Shown: one piece after another, positions 1-9,243 of the stretch | Layout of the letters: every line of letters starts with the position of its first letter | Position numbering within the stretch: position 1 is the stretch's first letter | NCBI GenBank assembly: GCA_013365325.1 | Contig: JABVXV010000668.1 | Location: 1 to 16,614, forward strand | DNA: 16,614 nt | Direction of reading: 5' to 3' | Source of the DNA: Dipetalonema caudispina | Taxonomy: Eukaryota; Nematoda; Chromadorea; Rhabditida; Onchocercidae | The notes under the pieces: generated by a model | Told to the model about the DNA's origin: nothing | Databases searched by the model: none | The model's input: only the letters and a program-made list of their open reading frames with translations | Made by a program: the position numbers and the translations under genes

Positions 1-246
<246 letters not shown>

Positions 247-420
247 ATTATTATTTAGTATTGTGAAACAGAGTCGTCATCGTTTAATCATAACTAATTT
301 CATTTTAAGCAAATCTGATCTTTAAAGATTTCAAGTATGAGAAAAATTTTTGAATAACTCTGAATCTTTAGTAATGTTTTGAAAAAAGTGGAAAAAGAAA
401 AATTCTAATAATTTTACAAC
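247..420. other. A+T-rich spacer
   Basis: No open frame, splice-like pair or repeat stands out here. It separates the TAA array from the palindromic site that follows. Confidence 0.6.
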
Positions 421-446
421 ATATTGCATGCATAATTATGCAATAT
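421..446. promoter_or_regulatory. Nested palindrome with POU/homeodomain-like core
   Basis: Nine-base arms ATATTGCAT and ATGCAATAT enclose eight bases. An inner 12-base perfect palindrome, GCATAATTATGC, overlaps the right arm. The segment ATGCATAATTA matches the core known for POU class 4 (Brn3/UNC-86 type) binding sites, and TAATTA is a homeodomain core. The symmetry is seen directly; binding is inference, and such A+T-rich cores occur by chance in this composition. Confidence 0.3.
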
Positions 447-689
447 TATCTTCGTCGAATAATTAAGCACATCACTTTCCAACATACTCTTCAAATGATG
501 CAATTAATTCTATTCAAACATATCCTACTAAGAATTATTGGTACTATTTTCTATTTGCATATAAAATCATTGAGTGGCGAAATCTCATATCCTTCTTGTT
601 TATTTGTCAATTATTTTCAAATATTTCAATTGTTTTATTCTTTTTTATTAGCTATAAAATTGCTTCTTCTTGTATTAATCAAAGTATAG
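438..689 (+). CDS. Unrecognised 83-codon open frame, doubtful
   Basis: An ATG-initiated frame of 83 codons starts inside the palindromic site at 421-446. The first half is basic and mixed (MQYYLRRIIKH...). The last ~45 residues are strongly hydrophobic and aromatic, ending in a Leu/Ile/Val-rich stretch that could pass for one or two membrane segments. No family is recognised. A+T-rich DNA read in this way naturally gives Phe/Leu/Ile/Tyr-rich peptides, and one or two ORFs of this size are expected by chance here. No obvious splice signals or poly(A) site single it out. It is listed because it is the longest ATG frame in the window lying outside simple repeats and pyrimidine tracts. Confidence 0.12.
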   Translation: MQYYLRRIIKHITFQHTLQMMQLILFKHILLRIIGTIFYLHIKSLSGEISYPSCLFVNYFQIFQLFYSFLLAIKLLLLVLIKV

Positions 690-1159
690 CATACTGATTA
701 ATACTTGCTATTAATGAATTATCAATAAATTGATATGCATCCTTGCATCAATAAAACTGCTATAGAAAAGTTTTCTTTCTCTTCAAATTCATATAACAGT
801 TTAAGCTAAATGTATTATTGACTATTGATTTTGACAATTTTAAAACTTCACTTATCATTTTAATATCTGAATTAATTTTGAAAAATATTACGAAATGTTA
901 TTCCTATTTGATAATTGTTATCTTTTCATGAATTTTTCTTCCATGTCGTTCACTAATATCAATATATAGAAAAAATTTACGTTATTACGTAAATTATTTT
1001 TTTATCCGTAATTTTATAAATAAATTGTTCAAATTTCCATTAATTGATAATTATTCATGCTAGTTTGGTTGAACGAAAAAAAATGGAAAAGTATTTTTAT
1101 GGACTCAAATTTGAAAATGCATGAAGGATTCGAAAACTAAAAAATTAATTTACTCATAA
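690..1159. other. A+T-rich spacer
   Basis: No convincing gene. The only structure noted is the inverted repeat at 974-995, listed separately. Confidence 0.6.
974..995. promoter_or_regulatory. Inverted repeat with TTACGT/ACGTAA arms
   Basis: Perfect nine-base arms, AATTTACGT and ACGTAAATT, surround the four-base loop TATT. The right arm and loop include TTACGTAA, the palindromic target type of C/EBP- and PAR-class bZIP factors. The symmetry is direct; a regulatory role is inference. Confidence 0.25.
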
Positions 1160-1545
1160 AGTTTGGTAAATGATGCGTTGCAATGCGACAGTGTTGTGGC
1201 TTAGTTCGGTGTTGCGCTGCATTATGCACATTGAGCTTATAGGTTCAGCACCACTACCTGATCTGCAATGATGGTATTTCATTATGCTCTGAGTTTAGCT
1301 AACATGATATTGCAAAAGTATTCGTACTGTCTGAGCAGATCAAAGCGAATTCATTGAAATGTTGTAAATGTCACAGGGTCAGATTCAATAATAAGTTACT
1401 AATTTATCATCTCGTCTATTGAGAATTCCCAGAAAACAGTTTCCTCTAATTGGGGTAATAGTAGCATATCGTGTGGGTTATTTCAGTTCTATCCAAGAAG
1501 TACCATAAAATAATCTCTTCAAATAAGACATCGTATGGTCGTGTT
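1160..1545. other. G+C-richer island with several short open frames
   Basis: Base composition shifts visibly from the flanks, with CpG and GC dinucleotides concentrated near 1170-1260. On the plus strand, 1170-1271 is a 33-codon ATG frame beginning MMRCNATVLW. A second ATG-ATG frame opens at 1268 (MMVFHYALSLANM). Another frame between about 1311 and 1430 reads HDIAKVFVLSEQIKANSLKC before its stop. An acceptor-like TTATTTCAG ends at 1489 and is followed by eight sense codons and a stop. The minus strand is also open over ~30 codons (frame containing PTRYATITPIRGN). Because several frames are open at once, coding cannot be assigned. It may be a degraded exon cluster, an old insertion or a non-coding RNA. 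Confidence 0.4.
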
Positions 1546-2438
1546 GATTTAAATTTAATAGTGAAAATGTAACTTGAAAAAAAGCAAAATAGATGAAGTA
1601 AAGGAATTCAAGCTTGAATGTAATAATTAATTGGATTTTTAATTATCTCTTTGAATTGCTAGAAAAAAGAAAGAAGGAATTTCAACATATATGAGGATTT
1701 AAAACTCAAAAAAAGCAAGAGGAATTGGAGAGTTTTCATGAATTTAAGTTTAATTGATTATAAATCTTTTGCATTTAAATTTTGAATAGTTATACTCAAA
1801 TGGATGCATAAAAATTTTTCGAACAAATTTTATCCATAAAATCTATTAGTAGGTTTATTATTACTTTGTAGGTGCAATTATTCCTGAGATATGTATCATT
1901 TCTGAATATATCCCAAGAAAAATATGATCTAAAATATATATTCAGATAAATTAAATCCAAATATTCTTAAATAGTTGTTAAAATCCTTAGATTTATGATA
2001 TGTTGATTGGAACATAAAACAAAACAATTAAATTATTATTCGATTCAGTTGTTAATTGTTGCAAAAATGTTATATAGAATATTTTTGTAAGCTAGCAACA
2101 GATAATTATAATTGTAGTTAATTAATGATTATAAATTTGCTTGTTTGAATTACAGATTCATTCCTTTTTCTTTTTTTTTTAAAAAAAAAATTTTTTAAAT
2201 TTTGATAAAAAGTATTTATATTTTATGCTAACAATAATCTACTAATTACAAAAAAAAAAAAATGCATTTTAATCGTTTTAATCTCTTATGGCGCAGCAAA
2301 ATAGCATAGCAATAATGCAGTAATTGACATGCATGACTTGCACTTGCATGCTAATTAGCATAATGGCATATTGAAAATGAATGACTGATTATTATAGTTG
2401 TTAGATTCTGTTCATTAGCTGTATGACAAATATGCAAC
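1546..2438. other. A+T-rich spacer
   Basis: No exon candidate is supported. At about 2167-2198 a T run, an A run and a second T run lie back to back and could fold on themselves. A short palindrome at 2348-2361 is listed separately. Confidence 0.6.
2348..2361. promoter_or_regulatory. 14 bp perfect palindrome ATGCTAATTAGCAT
   Basis: The 14 bases are identical to their reverse complement. They centre on TAATTA (homeodomain core) flanked by ATGC half-octamers (POU-like). A CATGCATG palindrome lies 20 bases upstream, and TGGCAT follows. It resembles the site at 421-446. The sequence symmetry is certain; the function is inference. Confidence 0.3.
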
Positions 2439-2553
2439 AAAGAGAGGGAGAAAGAGAGAGAAATGGTAAGAGGAGAAAAGGAGAGAGAAGTGGTTAAGTT
2501 GATTTGTATAGCAAAGAAATAAGCATGCAAGAAAGAGAGACGGAAAGAGGGAA

Positions 2554-2585
<32 letters not shown>

Positions 2586-2596
2586 GAGAAGATAAG
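2439..2596. repeat. Purine (GA)n tract, interrupted
   Basis: Two purine-only blocks, 2439-2492 and 2529-2596, are rich in GA/GGA/AAAG. They are separated by ~35 mixed bases (TTAAGTTGATTTG...). The second block ends in about nine GA units. It is the only long purine tract on the plus strand; all other such tracts in the window are pyrimidine on this strand. Mirror-symmetric GA runs can form triplex DNA and often break assemblies. Confidence 0.95.
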
Positions 2597-3890
2597 TAGA
2601 TAGTTGAAAATTTAACTAACTAACATATTTGAGAGAATATGTTGACATCAGTTGAAATGAAGCGGATATCGTAGAAATAGTAATTATGATGGGATATTTA
2701 GCAATAATTTTCATACCATTACCGCCCGTAATTATGCATTTTTATTAGTTTCCCATTTTTTATTTCTTCCACTTTCATTTCTATAATTTTCAACTTAATA
2801 ATTTATCAATTTATTGATTCTAAACTTTAGACTATATGTTATAAACTTTTTAGATAAATGATAACAAGTAATCTTTGACCTTTTTTCATTTCTTTCCTTC
2901 CATTTATTAAACACATTTTGTTCAACTTTCTTTCACTTCTTATCATTTAATTGCGCAATTTGTAATATAAATAAATGTGTTAATTTTTTTATGATTAAAT
3001 ATTTTTAAAATAAAAAATTTTAAATTACAAAAAAATTTTTGGAAATTTTGAAATATTCAAAAACAAAAATCAAGAAATTTATTAAATAGAGCTTTTTTTT
3101 TTTTGTTTAAATATTTAAATTTACAATGTAAAAATACCAAAAAAGGTAAAGTTTTTAAGTATTACATTTTGTGTTTTATTTTTATTCTATTAATGTAAAA
3201 GTTGATGTGAGGTAAATTTGTTAGCTAAAATTTTGCTCAAAAGTTAAAAATAATAAATTAAATTCACTTCTTGAACTTCGTAATAACTGCACCAGATGGA
3301 AAAATTAAATTTTAACTTCAAATGTTAATCATAATTTAAATCTCTCACTAACTGTTTATCACTAAGATGATTACGAAAGATAACAAAGGTAATTATTATG
3401 AACAAATTTTAAATCACTAAAATGAAAAACCATTTTAAATGTTCAATTAAATATGATAAATATACCGCCATAACAATATATTTTTTCCACCAGTCAAAAA
3501 AAAAATTAACAAAATTTAGAATTATAATATTTAAAATTGACTTTGATCTATTTTTGCAAAAATCAAAAAAAAAAAACAAATTATTTTTTCATACAAATGC
3601 ATGTGCAAAATTTTAATTTATTAACGAAATTTGAGAAAATGAAAAGAATTAATCAAAATATAATTTGTTAAAGGAATTTAAGATGAGTAAAATTTTTAAA
3701 AAATCGTAATTTCGATTTATTTCTATCAAACGATTGATTTATATATGGACACATGATTCCATTGGGTAATTTATGATTGACATACATATCATATCGGCAA
3801 AAGTAAATAAAATAAGTCAATTCGATGGGTTAACGAATGATTGAAACTATCCATAGAAGAGTAAAATTGTCATTTTTTTTTTGAGATTAT
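2597..3890. other. A+T-rich spacer
   Basis: Runs of A and T dominate. A 64-codon Lys/Phe-rich frame at 3422-3616 follows the local composition and has no other support. Nothing else is recognised before the splice-like signals at 3914. Confidence 0.6.
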
Positions 3891-3913
3891 CCGAGATGAT
3901 AACCGAATGATGG

Positions 3914-3957
3914 GTAAGTGTGTACTTTTCTTTCGGCTAACTAACAATCTCCCGCAG
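3914..3957 (+). other. Candidate 44 nt spliceosomal mini-intron
   Basis: GTAAGTG at 3914-3920 is an ideal 5' splice site, preceded by ATGATGG. CTAACTAAC at about 3935-3943 is a branch-site match. CTCCCGCAG ending at 3957 is a pyrimidine-led 3' splice site. The preceding bases (3885-3913, after T10-GAG) are open in one frame (IIRDDNRMMG). Joining in that phase gives an open frame of about 40 codons rich in Phe and Leu. The three signals in the right order and spacing are seen directly. Whether this is a real intron is uncertain because the downstream frame looks compositional rather than protein-like. Confidence 0.2.
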
Positions 3958-5529
3958 TAAGTTTACTTTTCGTTTTAGTCAATCATTTCAAATATGTTTG
4001 TCTTCTTTGCATTTTTTTCAGACATATTTTTATTCAATTCCATTTTTTTTTAATTATTAATATTGTTAAGTTTTCATTTTGAAAATTATCGATTAATTAA
4101 TTATAATTTAAAGAAGTAATTTTTTGGTTTCTTCGTTAGCTTTTTTTTTTCCTCTAACTGACAAATTTTTTTGAATTATAGTTTGAAAGAGTATTTTTCA
4201 ACTCTTCGTTAATTTTTTTCATTTTTTGTTAATTAAATTATTGCAAAAAGGATTTTAGGGAATAATTACTTACAACATTTCGGAAGCAAAAGAAGCTTGG
4301 AATCATAGAAAAAGAAAATGATTGAAATGATAAATTATGAACGAATAGGATATTAATGAAAATATCCCAAATCAAATGATTTGTTAAAAATATACAACTA
4401 CTTTAAGGATGTTATTTTTTGTAAATTTAATTTTTTAATTTTGCTTTTCTTTCTCTGCAAAGTTCGATAACAATGTGCTATTTTGTTTTTATTTTTTCAT
4501 CAATTTTCAAAATAAACCATCAGAAAGATTATATGTGTCACTCGAAATGACACACACATATACCTATAAAAAAAAATAAATAAAAATTAAATTATGTCCT
4601 TGGCTAACTCGTCAATCATTAGTCTAATTTGTAATAAACGGGACGAATGAACTTTGAAAGGTCAAATGTCACCTTACTATTTTGTAACGTCCATTTATGA
4701 ATTTGTTAAAAGTATGACAAAATGTGTTTTCCTTTCTATTTTTTTCAGTAAAGGAAAAAAACGAAAATTTTTTTTGCCAAATAGTACAAATTGTTGTCTT
4801 ACTTTATTACTATCAAATTTATAATTTTTATAATATTTTTGCTGTAATTTAACCCTCCTATTTATTTTTATGATAAAATAATAAAATTTAAATTTATATT
4901 TCCGTTTTGCTGAAATCTATTCTTCGAACTAAATTTTGTTTTTTTTTTTAAATTATATTTTCTTCTTTTCCAGAAATCTATCATTTTTTTTTCAAAATTT
5001 TGTTTTTATTATGAATGCTAATTATCGCATAAAATCGTAAAAAGCACAAAAGTAATATTTCATTTTACAAAACAATCTTCAAAACACAAAGAAATCCATT
5101 TCTCTCATTGTAATTAGATTAAATTACATAAAAAAAAAAAAAAAACAAACGTGTAATTCAGAATTTTTTTTCAAATAAACAAGAAACAAAACAGAAAAAA
5201 AAAACTTGAAAAACAAGATTTTATTTCATTTTTAAACAAAAAAAAAAAAAGAGGAAAACTTGATTTTAAACTATTTATAAAATTTTATGCTTGTGTTTTT
5301 TTTTTTTCATTTCTTCCTTTTTCTTGTTTTGTTTGACAACATTTCATTTCAAATCAATTTAACTAACACAATAATTAACTTTTTTTCTTCCCTTCTTTGT
5401 TTTTTTTTTTTCCCACTCATTCAAAATAATTTTGTAAAATTGATCATTTTATCAAAAAATAAATTTTAATAAACGAAAAAAGAGAAATAAATTATATTAT
5501 ATATGTATATATTAATAGTAATAATTGAG
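3958..5529. other. A+T-rich spacer with many homopolymer runs
   Basis: Many A and T runs of 8-15 bases occur (for example around 5130, 5210, 5240, 5300 and 5400). A plus-strand stretch after an acceptor-like GGATTTTAG near 4257 reads GIITYNISEAKEAWNHRKRK before a stop. It is short and lacks a matching partner exon. No gene is supported. Confidence 0.5.

Positions 5530-5558
<29 letters not shown>
5530..5558. repeat. (TA)n microsatellite, short
   Basis: About 14 uninterrupted TA dinucleotides. Confidence 0.97.
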
Positions 5559-5560
<2 letters not shown>

Positions 5561-5690
5561 AAAGTATTCGTTGATTGCGGTTAAAATGATAACAATTGGG
5601 TTCAATAATTTGAAATGACCTTGAATTATGGTCATTGTTACAATACCTATTTCAAATTTCTTTCCCATTTTCTTTTACTTTATACCATTT

Positions 5691-5748
5691 CTCTCTTCCT
5701 CTCTTTGCTTCCCTCTCTCTCTCTCCCTCTCTCTCTCTCTCTTTTTTT
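5691..5748. repeat. (CT)n pyrimidine tract
   Basis: A CT/CCT-rich run ends in seven T residues. It makes two overlapping plus-strand frames look open with Ser/Leu/Phe repeats; these are artefacts. A second pyrimidine-only stretch (T18) lies at about 5830-5848. Confidence 0.95.
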
Positions 5749-6979
5749 GCTTCTTGTATCATTTTTGTTGCATCCATTTTCATACTATTGAAATTTTACA
5801 AAAAGGTACCCAACAAAATTTGTGTCCTTGTTTTTTTTTTTTTTTTTTCCACTTTCCGCCTCCCATTTCTATCATTTCAATCTTTACCCCTTTCATTATA
5901 AATGGCTAATTGGATACTTTTCAATTGGTTAATCATTTTTCATTTGTTTACTTTTTCCTTTAATTGTTATTAATTATATTAATTAGTAAATGTTAGCAAA
6001 AGATGATATATTGTCATTGTTTTGCTAAGAATGTTTCCATCATTTTTTGTTTGTAATTGAATGCAAACTTGAAATTTGTTATTTTATGGAGTAAAAATGC
6101 TTACAACCTGTACTTTGACCTTTTTTTTTTGTGGATAAAAAAACTTACATTCTATCTTAAACTTTCTTTTTTTTTTTTTAATGGGTAAAAATATATAAAT
6201 CATATTTGTATTTTCATCTTCTCATAGAAAGTTTAAAATGAGTCAAATTATTTCTTCAATCATTAAATGGCCTAGGCTTCATACTACTATTGATAGCACA
6301 ACAGTACTTTGACAATAATACTTTAATTAATAGTCTAATAGTATGTTAATCGTTCAATAATACTTTAGCAATTTATGCTTCATTTATTTGTACTTTTAAT
6401 TTTTACAAATATATTATTTTATTTTATTTATTCTGAATTTTTTATTGGAACTTGAGAGTTATTTAATTTACTTATAAATATCACCTCACATTTGCATATA
6501 TCCAATTTGAAATTTTAGGAGTTCTAATTTATTCTCAATTGCTTATATTAAAACTATTTTAATTTTTACGTAAGCATTGTATACTGTCAAATTTACGTTA
6601 ACTTCTTATTTATACATTATTAATTCTACGTTCAGCTTCTTGTTTAAACATTATTAATTTCACATATAACATTTTGCTTGAATCATATTTCAATTATTTA
6701 TTGTTTGATTTAATTTGAACAAATGATAGAAAATTTAAGATTTCGCAAATTTGAATTTTATCTCACTATTTCTAATATAATTTTTGAAGTTAAATTATAG
6801 CACTACGAATAATAGTCTAAAATATCATTGAAATTTGCTAAAACTGTAGCTTAGATCATTAACTTTTTAGTGTGATGTGATTTTGTCTTTCTATTCATTA
6901 CGTATGCCACGTACGTTACGTATATACGATACATTCTTTCTTATCAATTAACTCAGCATTGCAAATTATCTTCCAAATA
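5749..6979. other. A+T-rich spacer
   Basis: No plus-strand gene is seen. Around 6295-6365 the phrase CAATAATACTTTA recurs, a small local duplication. At 6900-6930 there are four ACGT/ACGT-like cores in a short space (CCACGTACGTTACGTATATACG), resembling bZIP targets. The far right probably lies beyond the 3' end of the minus-strand exon chain described next. Confidence 0.5.
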
Positions 6980-6985
6980 TTTATT
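6980..6985 (-). terminator. AATAAA poly(A) signal candidate (minus strand)
   Basis: TTTATT on the plus strand is AATAAA on the minus strand. It lies 75 bases past the stop codon of the terminal exon candidate at 7061-7096, a normal 3' UTR distance in compact invertebrate genes. The hexamer is common in A+T-rich DNA, so its weight comes only from the neighbouring exons. Confidence 0.25.
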
Positions 6986-7060
6986 TTCATTTTTTAGTAA
7001 TAATATAAAATAACAATGTAAGCATAAATTCGGTTACCTTTCTTCTTTCTTTCTTTAATT

Positions 7061-7096
7061 TCAAATTAGAAGATCAATTATCATTGAATAATAAAA
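7061..7096 (-). CDS. Candidate last coding exon of a minus-strand gene
   Basis: On the minus strand a good 3' splice site (TATCTTTCTCAG) ends at 7097 and is followed in phase 0 by FYYSMIIDLLI and a TGA stop at 7061-7063. The intron before it would be 7097-7165, 69 nt, GTAAGG...CAG. Phase 0 matches the donor of the exon at 7166-7264, so the join keeps the frame. The tail is hydrophobic. If intron 7097-7165 is retained, the frame instead continues 14 codons with a more polar tail (VRSNNSDHEWNF) before its own stop. Product unknown. Confidence 0.28.
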   Translation of the reverse strand, partial: FYYSMIIDLLI

Positions 7097-7165
7097 CTGA
7101 GAAAGATAAAAATGTGAAGAAGAAAATCAGAAATTCCATTCATGATCAGAATTATTTGACCTTAC

Positions 7166-7264
7166 CGATTTAGTTATATGATTTAATAGGTATTGTTTAT
7201 GATTATCCAAATAGATCAGTGGCATCTGTTGCATCATAAATGAGCACATCTGTTCCATTTGTAA
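7166..7264 (-). CDS. Candidate internal exon, 33 codons, unrecognised protein
   Basis: This is the most gene-like coding segment in the window. Reading the minus strand, TCTATCTATCATTACAG (polypyrimidine/AG) ends at 7265. Exactly 99 bases (33 codons, phase 0 at both ends) follow, beginning LQMEQMCSFMMQQM and ending NHITKS. Then comes a strong 5' splice site, CG|GTAAGG. The peptide mixes Met, Gln, charged and aromatic residues and lacks the Phe/Ile/Asn/Lys monotony of random frames here. A helical segment is likely. No family is recognised. The ATG 57 bases upstream (7319-7321) keeps the frame open, so unspliced read-through from MNCESVYEWKNF is an alternative 5' part. The gene would run right to left, with its last exon at 7061-7096. 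Confidence 0.35.
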
Positions 7265-7419
7265 CTGTAATGATAGATAGATTGGAAAATTTTTCCATTC
7301 ATAAACACTTTCACAATTCATTAATTTTTTTTTTTACCTAATATCATAGGTAATAATAATAATAATAATAAAAGAATTATTAAAATCAAAAAAAAAAAAA
7401 TTTTTTAACTATACATTAC

Positions 7420-7570
7420 AATCAAATAATTTGTTATACATCTGAGCAAAAGAACAAAAAAAAAAAAAATATTGAAATTTGAAGAAGGGAAATTTTAAAA
7501 TGATCAAAATCACCGTATCATATCAATTAAATTGATACCGTTTAATTTAGCATATTCAATAATAACTCTT
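7420..7570 (-). CDS. Possible upstream exons (57 nt and 22 nt) of the same minus-strand gene
   Basis: Two further pieces fit the chain by phase. At 7514-7570, a weak acceptor (AAATATATAG) precedes RVIIEYAKLNGINLIDMI plus two bases, followed by donor GTGATT. At 7420-7441, an excellent acceptor (TTGTTCTTTTGCTCAG) precedes 22 bases and donor GTAATG. Joined, the split codon is CGA and the micro-exon reads CITNYLI, ending in phase 0, as exon 7166-7264 requires. The agreement of three phases is encouraging. However, the first acceptor and both donors are weak, and a 22 nt exon is rare. No start codon was found further upstream. Confidence 0.14.
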
Positions 7571-7833
7571 CTATATATTTACAATAATTTCAATAGTTTA
7601 TTCCCTATGATTATCATATCTTTTTAAGTAAAATATTTGCTTAAACCCTAGTATCAGGTAGATTTTAAGTTCTACTGTTATATTATATTATATATAAGTA
7701 ATAATATATCAGATATTTTTATTATAAGCCTTACTTACATAGTCTATTTACCAACATTCATATTATCATTTTCTTCCTATTTTTTAAAATGCTATTTACT
7801 CATTAATTATTTAATAGAAAAAATATTCAGAGC

Positions 7834-7910
7834 TATGTGTGTGTGTGTGTATGTGTGTGTATGTATGTGTGTGTGTATGTATGTGTGTATATATATGTAT
7901 GTATGTATGT
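7834..7910. repeat. (TG)n/(TATG)n compound microsatellite
   Basis: TG dinucleotides are interspersed with TATG units and a short TA run, passing to four pure TATG/GTAT units at the right end. There are no stop codons in one plus-strand frame across it, so it lengthens the open frame that follows without being evidence for it. Confidence 0.95.
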
Positions 7911-7940
7911 TACCCATTTGTTGATATTTATATAAAATAT

Positions 7941-8192
7941 ATGGATGAGTCCCAATCGATGAATTTAAATAGGTTTATCTCATGGGGCCAAGAATAGGCT
8001 ATTCAATCTCATTTTAATTTACAAAAGAGGTCGAAATTCGAAATAGAAGCTTTAATGGAAAATGTTGAAATAGCTTTTAATGAATATATTCATGGGTTTA
8101 TTAAGCTTTCTTTCATTCCATCGATTTCATTATTTAAAAGAAATAAAATTGAAAGAAAAAAAAAAAAAAAAGGTAACAAAACGATTAGGTAA
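7941..8192 (+). pseudogene. Open frame of 84 codons interrupted by one TAG, unrecognised
   Basis: ATG at 7941 opens a frame reading MDESQSMNLNRFISWGQE, then TAG at 7995-7997. The same frame then runs on for 64 codons (AIQSHFNLQKRSKFEIEALM at the start of this part) to TAA at 8190. A second ATG at 8055 heads the last 45 codons. Residues after the TAG include an acidic/amphipathic stretch (FEIEALMENVEIAF) and end in a Lys run encoded by A15-18. Explanations: a decayed exon, an exon starting after an AATAG acceptor at 7997 and ending at AAAG|GTAACA near 8172, or chance. No family is recognised and no spliced partner was found. The acidic residues and full set of polar residues are unusual for this composition, but expected chance frequency is not negligible. 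Confidence 0.18.
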
Positions 8193-8469
8193 TAATATAT
8201 TATACATTTTCTAATAATGTTATATATTTTAAAAAAAGCATTCAAATTCAAGTAAAAATATTTTGCAATTTAAAATGAGCAACAAATTTAAGTAATGCAG
8301 CAAAAGAATAATTGAATTTTGGATTAATTCAGTACTCATATTATGATGAAATTTCAAGTAAATTTAGCATTTTATTTTGAATACAAAATTTCATATTAAT
8401 TTAATACTACATTAAAAGATTGCATTTCAGGTTGATATTCAAGCATTTGATTCATGTTGAAATTTCATA
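8193..8469. other. A+T-rich spacer
   Basis: Recurring phrases such as ATTCAAGT.AAA and TTTCATATTAATTTAATAC are seen, but no clear unit. GCATTTCAG near 8420-8429 is acceptor-like without an open frame after it. Confidence 0.55.
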
Positions 8470-8760
8470 CCATCATTCTAATTCATATTAACAATTATTG
8501 CCATTATTATCATTATCACTATTATTAGAAATATTACTACTATCATCATTATCATCTGTTATCACAATTATTTTTGCTACTATTATCTATTGTAAAAGAT
8601 AAAAAAAAAAAAAAAAACAACAATCACTTTTAACATTTGTAATTTATTATCAACATTTATCATTATCATTAGCATTACCGCTATTATTACAATTAGTACA
8701 AATTATTATCAATCATTATTATGAACATTTTTTTTTTCATCACTATCATTTGTTAATCTA
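8470..8760. repeat. Degenerate ATT/ATC triplet region
   Basis: Imperfect ATT, ATC and ACT triplets (ATTATCATTATCACT and variants) fill this stretch, broken by a 16-base A run at about 8601-8617. It looks like an old triplet microsatellite drifting by point mutation. Confidence 0.75.
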
Positions 8761-8769
8761 ATAATTTAT

Positions 8770-8892
8770 AATCATGATTGTCGCTTGATCGTTTTAATAA
8801 ACTATTAGCAAATCATGATTATCGTTTTATCGCTTCAATAAACTATTAGCAAATCATGATTATCGCTTGATCGTTTCAATAAACTATTAGTA
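8770..8892. repeat. Tandem array, 3 copies of a 41 bp unit
   Basis: Copies start at 8770, 8811 and 8852. Each begins with the 10-base perfect palindrome AATCATGATT, continues RTCGYTTKATCGYTTYAAT and ends AAACTATTAGYA. The copies differ at only a handful of positions. The unit is not a multiple of three and is not coding. Three contiguous copies without unique spacers rule out a CRISPR array. Confidence 0.95.
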
Positions 8893-9243
8893 ACAATTAT
8901 CTGTTATCATTATCAAACATATCATCAGTAATTCTTACTCATCATTCTATGCTAAATAATCATTAATTAAAAATGATAATTAATTATTTGATAAGAAAAT
9001 TTTATCTCTCATCACTATATCAATTATTTATCATCAATCATTTGATTCTGTTACAGCATTGTTGTAAGAAGCACATCCGTTTTTCCCATCTAATTTGCTT
9101 TTAATCCACAATATAGCAAAAATTCCATTCGATGACAGCATCATTTCCTTCCGTCCTTCCTTCATTCCTTCTTTCCTTCTTTCTCTCGTTATAAAATTAT
9201 TTATACTATCAATATATGTATATATATTAGCTAATTTTTATCT
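8893..9243. other. A+T-rich spacer with CCTT-rich stretch
   Basis: At about 9148-9187 a run of CCTTC/CTTT units makes a low-complexity patch. No gene is supported. Confidence 0.55.

Noticed and set aside
1190..1258. tRNA-like A box (TGGCTTAGTTCGGT) followed by a GGTTCA-like B box
   Set aside because: D-arm bases after the GG do not pair, no seven-base acceptor stem or T stem could be formed, and the spacing gives no anticodon arm.
1160..1545. Bacterial endosymbiont insertion
   Set aside because: The composition shift would allow it, but no recognisable bacterial gene fragment could be read in any frame; left as an unassigned island.
5628..5909. Two overlapping 88-93 codon frames rich in Ser, Leu and Phe
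   Set aside because: Created by the CT tract and T18 run; residues follow the repeat.
7166..7264. Similarity of the 33-codon exon to a BESS-type helical motif
   Set aside because: Only the hydrophobic spacing is vaguely similar; no diagnostic residues could be matched, so no family name is given.
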